A stretch of DNA of 64,000 nt, from assembly GCA_004123355.1 (NCBI GenBank), contig SCHM01000002.1, positions 10,265,569-10,329,568 of the forward strand. The letters are read 5' to 3'. A program made the position numbers and the translations under genes. This DNA is from Amphirosellinia nigrospora. Its lineage: Eukaryota; Ascomycota; Sordariomycetes; Xylariales; Xylariaceae. Positions within the stretch are counted from its first letter, which is position 1; every line of letters starts with the position of its first letter. The notes below the pieces were generated by a model. The model was not told the origin of the DNA. It saw only the letters and a program-made list of their open reading frames with translations, and made no database searches. Below, piece by piece: positions 57,049 to 64,000 of this stretch.

Positions 57049-59357
57049 GTGGTTAGAAAACGACTGCGGACACGTCAGGCCCCAAATTGGAGAATGGCTA
57101 CTGTTACAAATCTCTATCGGCACGATTGCCGCGGACGAGTGCCCTGTCCGAAGAGATGGTCCAAGTTTCCAAATCACAAGGCGGACCAGGCATATCTCGA
57201 AAGTATCATTGCCAAGGACGCCATCGTTCATCGCCATATCTTCAGCGACAACAAATGGATCACGTCGGCTATCACAATTCAGAGCTCCCCGATGAGAGCT
57301 CAGCTTCGCGCCGCGCTCTCTAAGTACCACGCCTTCGATCCTGACCTCGAGAATTGGACGTTTGAGCCCCCTTTAAGCCGATTATCCATCGCTGGGAGCA
57401 ACTGCAAGCTATTCACAACAACACAGTCGAGCCATCTATGAAAACAGCTTCGACGCAGTTGATGGACTTTCTTCGCCCAATCGTCGCCCTGACTGTTAAT
57501 GCTCTATCTCGCACCAAGGAGACAGGAATGATTGCTTTCGAGGACATTTGGCAGATCTTCGCTCCCGGGGATGTGGCCTTGACTTCTATGTATGATGTCG
57601 TTGCCGCTTGTCGCATTACCAAGTACAGCCGATTCGAATCAGTTGGGAAGGATCCGTGGTGGGTTATTAGCCTTCAGTACATTGATTGGAATGGTGAGCG
57701 TTGCGGCTACACCAATACTGATGTCATCATCCGCAAGTTTGATGGCCTCCGCTATGTAGTTTCTCTCCCTGTTCATCCTCTCTCCTTTAGCGAATCTAGC
57801 TCTGAGATCCAAGCTCGGCTCGTTAAGCGGGGGAGAAAGTTTGAGACCTTGCGCGGATACCACTTCCGGACATGCGCCGGGAAGAAGATTCTGCTAGAGA
57901 CGGAGAAGCCAGAGGAGCGACAGGTAATGTAATCACAGTCTTAAAATCGATTGTTCCAGTTAAACTAACGCAAACGGTTTGGCAGGTGGATAGCAGAGTC
58001 ATCATCGATGCTTACGCCTATTATTTATCTGGAAGCATAGTGAAGCCGACACTATCTCCATTGGACGCAAAGGGGGGAACGATCACCGACACGAGGTGAG
58101 CAGCTCATCTAGTCGGAGGACTTCGATATCCAGCTCCAGCTCCGGCGTCGGCGTCGGCGATGTAGAAGACGGACCTGAGATGAGAGCGATCAAGCCTTCG
58201 GACATTACTATGGGTCGAGTAGAAGTGCTTGACAGTCTTACAGACGAAGAGTGCCTACTTGCAACTCCATGGGTAACGGGGCTTGACTTAAAGACTAAAG
58301 AATGGGGTATGATTGACTCGATAATGGCCAAACGATTAAGATGCTTATTATTGGCTAACATGTTTAATAGCCCAGTTCTGTGTTGACGATCTGTCCCCGG
58401 TAGTCTGGAATGACGCCGCATTTGATCAGCTTGCTCTGCCAGGCAACGAAAAGGAACTTGCCTGGGAGTTTGTCGAGAACAAAGCCCTCGCCAGCAACAA
58501 ATTCGACGACTTCATACAGGATAAGGGTACAGACTATTTTCGATAGAATTCTCGATGCACTTATCTAACCTACTATAACAGGCCGCGGAATCATCATTCT
58601 CATGTTTGGCCCACCGGGTGTTGGGAAGACATTCACTGCCGAGGCTGGTGAGTTTATATATGAGCAATATTTCCCGTTTACACAGTTGACGCAGAACATA
58701 GTGTCCGAACGCGCTCGCGTCCCTCTTTATGCCGTCAGTGCCGGTGCTCTCGGAACCGCGCCGAGAGAAATCGAAGCGACATTAGATAGGGCCCTCGATT
58801 TGTGTAAGCTTTGGAATGCTATACTGTTATTAGACGAAGCGGATATTTTCCTGGGTACCCGCACCGATAGCGATCTCGCTCGGAACGAGCTTGTTGCTTG
58901 TAAGTTAATATGTAAATTGGCAGCTTCTATGATTGGCTAACCTTCCTCTTTACCTCAGTGTTTCTCACCAAACTCGAGTACTACGCCGGTGTCTGCTTCC
59001 TCACCACTAACCGCGTAGCTACCATCGACGGCGCATTCCAGTCCCGAGTCGACCTGTTCCTTCAGTACAAGACCTCACCAAAAAGTCCCGTCGACAGGTC
59101 TGGGAAACTTCATGAACCGGGCCGGTCGCATAGTTTTGGTTTCCAGTTCGGAATTAGATGAGCTTGCTGAAGTCAAGCTTGAACGGCCGCGACATCAAGA
59201 ACCTCATCAAAAGCGCCCACCTTCTTAGTCTGAAGAGTATGAAAATATCGGAATGGAACGCCTCAGGATGCTGTGTCAGAACCGTATTAACGCTCTTGCC
59301 TTGCTGGGTCGATGTCGCGAACTAAATAGATTGGTAGAGCCATACAACCGGTCGTAG
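57049..59357 (+). CDS. Fungal AAA+ ATPase with N-terminal DUF7025-like region
   Basis: The C-terminal half is a AAA+ module: Walker A MFGPPGVGKTFTAEA (about 58600-58650), Walker B NAILLLDEADIFLGTR (about 58815-58860), sensor/second region of homology YYAGVCFLTTNRVATIDGAF with Arg fingers in FQSRVDLFLQY, and a lid part GRDIKNLIKSAHLLSL. Introns at about 58305-58370, 58531-58582, 58648-58701 and 58902-58957 join in frame. The N-terminal half (ITIQSSPMRAQLRAALSKYH, FEPP, RGRKFETLRGYHFRTCAGKK) resembles the region before the ATPase in a large fungal family of unknown role. A Ser-rich linker sits at about 58095-58150. Single-base frame changes lie near 57375, 58095, 59110, 59190 and 59240. The real start may be upstream. 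Partner and process are unknown. Confidence 0.85.
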
Positions 59358-61483
59358 ACATGGAGTGCACAACAATGGATTCATTTATGATCTGATGAGA
59401 TTAGAAGCGAATCTAGGTATAAGGGGCTCCTATACTGAAATGGCCAGGGTAACTAGGACCATGGGAATGGAGGTAATCTGGGGATTACTCATCCAATTCG
59501 AGGTGGTTGTGTGCTAAGTACGAAAGTGAACTACAGCAGGGAATTCATGTTTTCACATATTTTTACCCTGTTAATTTACCGTGCCTCTCTAGACCTAATT
59601 TGCCCTCGTACACCACTCGCCCTACTTCAATACTTCCGTAGGCAATAGACACTTGCTATCGCACGAATACATCTCGCGGAGTGTTGCATTTATAAGTTAC
59701 CAAAGCAGGGGAATGATCTATGCAAATGTGTAGTGAAGTAGTACGAGTGGCACGCACTTAGGTAAACAGACCAATAAGAACCAGGGATAATTGCGTATAT
59801 TAAGAAGGGGGTAGAAGACTCAGGGGTTAAAACCACAACAACTAGCGACATACCTTGCTTGTTGTATTCAGACGTCAACGCACACAGCATGGAGTTTAGG
59901 TATTTTCCAAGCTAGTGCATTTAGTTTTGATCACCCATTGTCCCGTCTATTTAAGTAACTAAGCTTGGGCTGTGAATGAGTGGCAACCAGGGCCTTATCA
60001 CTGGGAGCCCTTGTCCCACGAAACGGTAATGTCAAGACACTTAGGTTTGTGACGGTTGCGCATTAGAGCCACAAAGAAACTGATAATCTCCATTGGTTCT
60101 CTGTACGCCCTGTCATAAAAGCATAGTGGCCATATGAAAGGATTAGCCGGTAATCCATTTGAGTTCGCATATGGAAAGGCTCTAGACACGGTAGTGCTTC
60201 GTATGCGAATTCTGCCGTCGGAAAAGGATGGCGGCCTTCGGTGAGTCACTTCGCTTAAACTGTCGGATGTAACTCGATGTAGGCTAAATGATGTACATAC
60301 AGATGAAGGTTTCATGATAGCGAACTAATGCCAAGGTGATCGAAGGATATAAGGCAAGAGCTGATCGTGCAATGAGCTTCCTATATTAGCAAAATACACT
60401 ATATTCTTTCCTCTCCATTATGATCGGATAGCTTTTGCTTGTGACTCATGCTTCGCTTGTCAGCCTAAGCTCAGGTATGATTGGCCGCCAGTAAAAGCTC
60501 CAACGGCTACTAGATCAGGGATCTCAAAGCTTCTTTAGTCGTCTACGAATGTAACCTCAAGCTACGTTAGCTAGCCACGTCTTTGTGGTCAAGTCTAGCG
60601 TTCACAATAGAATTGTTGTTGCTAGAGAAATGGAAACCAGAGTTTGTAGGCTCTGGAAGTTGCCTCTGTTTTCTTGAAATTTTCTTGAAGTCGTTGGGTA
60701 TGATGTGACTTCTATGAGCATGCAATGTTCTTTGAAATTGGGGCTGTGTTTGACATGATGTGCCTTTCCAAAGCCTGCAGCTGAATGCCACCCTCCATAA
60801 AAAGACAAGCGAATAGTACGATGAGAGCTCCCTCCACTCCTAAAATTCAAGTTTTATCGGGCGTTATCACAGCCGATCACTGTTATGTCTATTTGCTTGA
60901 TGCTATATGGCTGCCATGTTCAACTGACCCAAAAGTGCCTATTAGGCACACCACTTCGACAAGGACTACCTAGAGCAATGGAAGCAATGACTACCCCCCC
61001 CCCCCCCCCCCCCTTGCGAGGGTTATGATAACGCCGACATTGATAGGTTCATACTTGATAAACCCAGGCGACTCTGTCGGCCCGAATATAGGAGCACCCC
61101 TTCTTAGAAATAATCGGTGGTAATTTTGTAGGGCTCGACGAACAGGTTGGGCACTGGACTGTTGCTAGCGACATTTGACCCCTGGCTATGGTACATCGAG
61201 GCACACTCACCGAAGCGCAATTACTCGTGCAGGTCCAAAACCTGCAGATTCGCAGGCGATGTGCAATCTAGCACCTATCCCGCTGCCGAGGCTGACATCA
61301 AGCTTCGGCCATTAATAATAAAGCTCCCCCTGCTTCCTTCAGTTCTGGGTGGCCATTAACCCAAGTCCTCGCGACCAGTTCTCCTGCGAAAAGTGCTGAC
61401 GCCAATACTTTATTTCTTAGCTGCAGTCACCTATATATTTTGATATAAGCCAATAACGCTTCAGAGACCCGTTGGCCAATCCG
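59358..61483. other. Region without a recognisable gene
   Basis: About 2.1 kb. A minus frame at 59998-60315 (105 codons) begins with ATG and has balanced composition but no motif. A run of 20 C lies at 60994-61013. A TATATATTTTGATATAAG stretch near 61433-61450 may serve the gene at 61484. Confidence 0.45.
60994..61013. repeat. Poly-C tract (20 C)
   Basis: Uninterrupted run of 20 C in intergenic DNA. Its length is likely unreliable in the assembly. Confidence 0.9.
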
Positions 61484-63734
61484 ATGTCGGTCTCGCCGCC
61501 TTCTGACCCTCGCTTCGCTCAGCAGGGTCAGGTGGACTGGGTTTCGTTCAGCAACACAGTCGTCCCTTGACAGTGGAAATTCTTGCTAGGCTTCAAGGGC
61601 TGGAGTCCAGGCCATCACGTATGCCGGCATTTTAGAGCTTTCCAAACACTTCAAACTACCCGAGCTCGGCCGCCAGCGAGTTGCAGATGCCGTGAGCAAG
61701 CTCGGAGTTTACAATGGGGCTTCAAACTTGCTATATTTTGGCTTCGGCCACCGCAGTCTTTTCAGGCATCTCACGGAGACTGTCTCTGGCCAAAAGTCCA
61801 TTGCCCTCTGCTCGTGTCTGGAGAGACGCACACGGAGGCCGTCTCCGGCAAGATTCTCTCCGCACTCTGGAAAGAGCTCGGGTATCCCGAGGACTACGAG
61901 CCTTCACACGGCCAATTTACCGCTCTGATTAAAGTCTGCGGAGGAGCGTTCGCGACCTCTCCATTTCCCGAGCTTGTACACCAAATGCTACCTAGGAACA
62001 TGATCGGCCCTGATAACCAGTATTGTTCTGATCCCACCGACATCGCGCGCGTATTACATGCATTATTCGATATATCCACCGGGTTGACGAAGAGCGCCAC
62101 GATAGTTGGCGGTGCTGAATGTAGCTTCATCGCCGCTCTAGCCCATTGGATATTCAATCTTGATGTATATGTTGAAGATATGGACGGACAACCATTATTT
62201 CGCTCATCCCTCCGCAATTCGACTCTACAATCGACCTCAGCTCAAGTTCATGTAACGTACATGGACCTAAAACAACCTGATATTGTTATATCTCAAACGA
62301 CATATGTCCTCGGAGAGCCAAAAGAGCTGCTTGTTTATACTCCGAATATTGAACTAGTATTGCGAAGACGTATTCCATGGGATTGCTGTCTTGAAAGCAC
62401 CTTTGGACAAGCTTTTAGGGATCTCTCCTCCCTTCCCACAGACTTGGGGAACATATTTGGCGGTGTAGCGAGAATTCATGCAGCTCTAGCACAAGGCGAT
62501 CCGGATGTTGGAGATTATGACAGACTAAATTTTGCCCATTTCGCCGAGGCAAGCCAAGGATCCGCCTTTCTCGATTCCGCAGAGAGTATTTTTCCTGAGT
62601 TGAAAGATATGGGAATGCGTCGAATAGTGGAAAATGTTCTGACAAAGTCCATTATAGAGACACGGTCTCTTCTGGAATCATCGAGTTTGTCCTTGCGAAG
62701 GAATTGTCGGTGCGAGGATTGTCCAGGCGCAACTGATCAGGGTTATTATTGCCTTCACGCATTGGCCGGTGCATTGGTGGATTTAGTCACATCGCTTCAT
62801 CGGTACATTTTGAATGCGAACAAAAGCTTCATCCAACGTGTTTCGGTCTGAGGGCCTTCTTTCAGAATAACGTAGCCAGAAGTACTCTACTTCCAGGCGA
62901 ACACGAACGCGGGGGCGTAATAAAATCGTTGAATACCGACCCGTCCCGTTTCTTACGAGGCACGGTATTGGAAAAGTACTGCGTGCAAAAAGCCCGGAAC
63001 AAAGAGTAGAAGAGCTCATTACTCTGTTCACTGGATACGATTCCTTTAACGAATACTTTGGTTCTGCTTCGCCGTCAGAACAGTGGACGGCATTATGTAG
63101 GAATGGTATCTGTGTCTTCATCGAAGGTTTGGTGTCTATGAGCCCAAATCCCGATACACTCTGTCGAATACATGTTATGCCTGGTCGCATAGGACGATCT
63201 ACTTCCAAGGGTCCGCTTGCTTTTTTTAGAGGATATGACGCAGTCATCGACCTTCCTAGCTGGCCTAAACTCCCACCTTTAGATAATCTCCAACTGTCAA
63301 CCGGAATGCAAGACAACATGGACGTAGAGCAACGGCCAACTCTTCATAATAGTTTGGAAATGACACCAATTGTCACTGAGCCAGGGGATGGGAAAATGAT
63401 CACCTTGTACTACAGCATTTCAACTCCCCGAGGAGATATACAAATCCCACCAGGTAGTATGACAAGCTTGATTTTAGCACGAACAGGTCTCATAGCATGT
63501 GCCAAGTCTAACTGCTTAGCCGTACCTCTCGTGGAGGACTCCATGTTCACAGTGGAGGGAGGGTGGCTTTTCGAAAACGCCTTGATCCAAACACTACCTC
63601 TAACTTCATGTTATATCTGGGATAACATGAAAGCATGCGACATCGGCCGTTTGGCTGCAATTGCTGTGAATCGGAGTGGCAAAAGCACGGACAACAGCCA
63701 CAGCGATATACTTGTTCGGCGGAAAGAGTGTTAG
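61484..63734 (+). CDS. Large fungal protein of unknown function
   Basis: ATG at 61484 gives MSVSPPSDPRFAQQGQVDWV, followed in a second frame by LTVEILARLQGLESRPSR and in a third by ELSKHFKLPELGRQRVADAV, SNLLYFGFGHRSLFRHL. From about 61780 a long open frame carries KILSALWKELGYPEDYEPSH, ATIVGGAECSFIAALAHWIF, LDVYVEDMDG, the Cys cluster NCRCEDC (about 62702-62722). The second half (VEELITLFTGYDSFNEYFGS, ALCRNGICVFIEGLVSMSP) reaches DILVRRKEC at 63734. I recall this arrangement from many hypothetical proteins of Sordariomycetes, but no function is known to me. It has no signal peptide, and the LAHWIF segment is too short to span a membrane surely. Frame changes occur near 61565, 61625, 61830 and 62870-62990 (some may be introns). 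Confidence 0.75.
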
Positions 63735-64000
63735 GATGTTGTATGGCAGCAGCCCTACGTTTGAATAGGGATAGAAGACAAACCACAAATGGATGTTCCA
63801 TGTCATATAGCGATTTTAGCACGCGAAGAAATAGCTATATAGAACCGTAGTGAATCCGAACTGTCTCGTGAAAAGGTTAAAACATATGATCGGGGGCGTG
63901 GATATCCGAGACTGTCGGACTCGCTATGCCATTTACCACTATAAAAATCTCATCGCGCAGCAGATAAACATGAAAACATCGGCCAGACTCAGGCATCTAG
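63735..64000. other. 3' flank, no gene seen
   Basis: The stop codon of the previous gene lies just before; the remaining 266 bases show only short frames, none with a motif. Confidence 0.5.

Noticed and set aside
59998-60315. 105-codon minus frame with its own ATG
   Set aside because: Plausible by length, but no motif or splice support; left uncalled.
1-64000. Biosynthetic gene cluster or defence-type system
   Set aside because: No polyketide synthase, NRPS, terpene synthase, P450 or transporter grouping was seen; the genes are functionally mixed.
1-64000. tRNA, rRNA and CRISPR features
   Set aside because: No convincing A-box/B-box pair, rRNA block or regular spacer-repeat array was found by eye.

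Overview
The window is nuclear DNA of a filamentous ascomycete, most likely a Sordariomycete. Genes are split by short introns (mostly about 50-130 nt, GT...AG with a CTAAC-like branch site), spaced by 0.3-3.7 kb, and lie on both strands with no operons. Many products are fungus-typical: CAF-1 Rlf2, Sec16, Yop1, aspartokinase with two ACT domains, an RFX factor, and fungal F-box and AAA families. No rRNA, tRNA, CRISPR array or intact mobile element was recognised.

Layout. 1-9.3 kb: end of a flavin monooxygenase, a secreted class 3 lipase on the opposite strand, and a secreted GH3 beta-glucosidase. 12.6-28.6 kb: housekeeping block with CAF-1 large subunit, a class II eIF4E-like cap-binding protein, Yop1, an RFX transcription factor and aspartate kinase. 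29-37.5 kb: a small conserved-looking protein, two unrelated FAD-dependent amine/amino-acid oxidases, a doubtful decayed gene and KIN17. 38.4-47.2 kb: the COPII scaffold SEC16 and a dynamin-type GTPase. 47-64 kb: a sparser, accessory-looking part with two small orphan proteins, an F-box protein with a tandem repeat just upstream, a fungal AAA+ ATPase, and a long protein of a fungal family of unknown function.

The strongest overall signal is technical. Almost every long gene, including genes expected to be essential (SEC16, CAF-1) or needed for amino-acid synthesis (HOM3), is interrupted by single-base frame changes, often next to short G/C runs, while the protein on both sides stays well conserved. 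SEC16 alone changes frame about fifteen times. This fits uncorrected indel errors in the assembly better than mass pseudogenisation, so CDS spans below are given from first to last recognisable codon across the frame breaks.

The genes do not form one pathway. Lipase and beta-glucosidase are extracellular nutrient enzymes. SEC16 and Yop1 both act at the ER. CAF-1, KIN17 and RFX are nuclear. Aspartokinase has plausible cross-pathway-control (Gcn4/CPC1-type) sites and a strong hairpin in its upstream region. I did not find a convincing new multi-gene system; the best unexplained items are the unknown-family protein at the right end, the orphan at 52.1 kb, the palindrome-bearing tandem repeat upstream of the F-box gene, and the hairpin upstream of aspartokinase.
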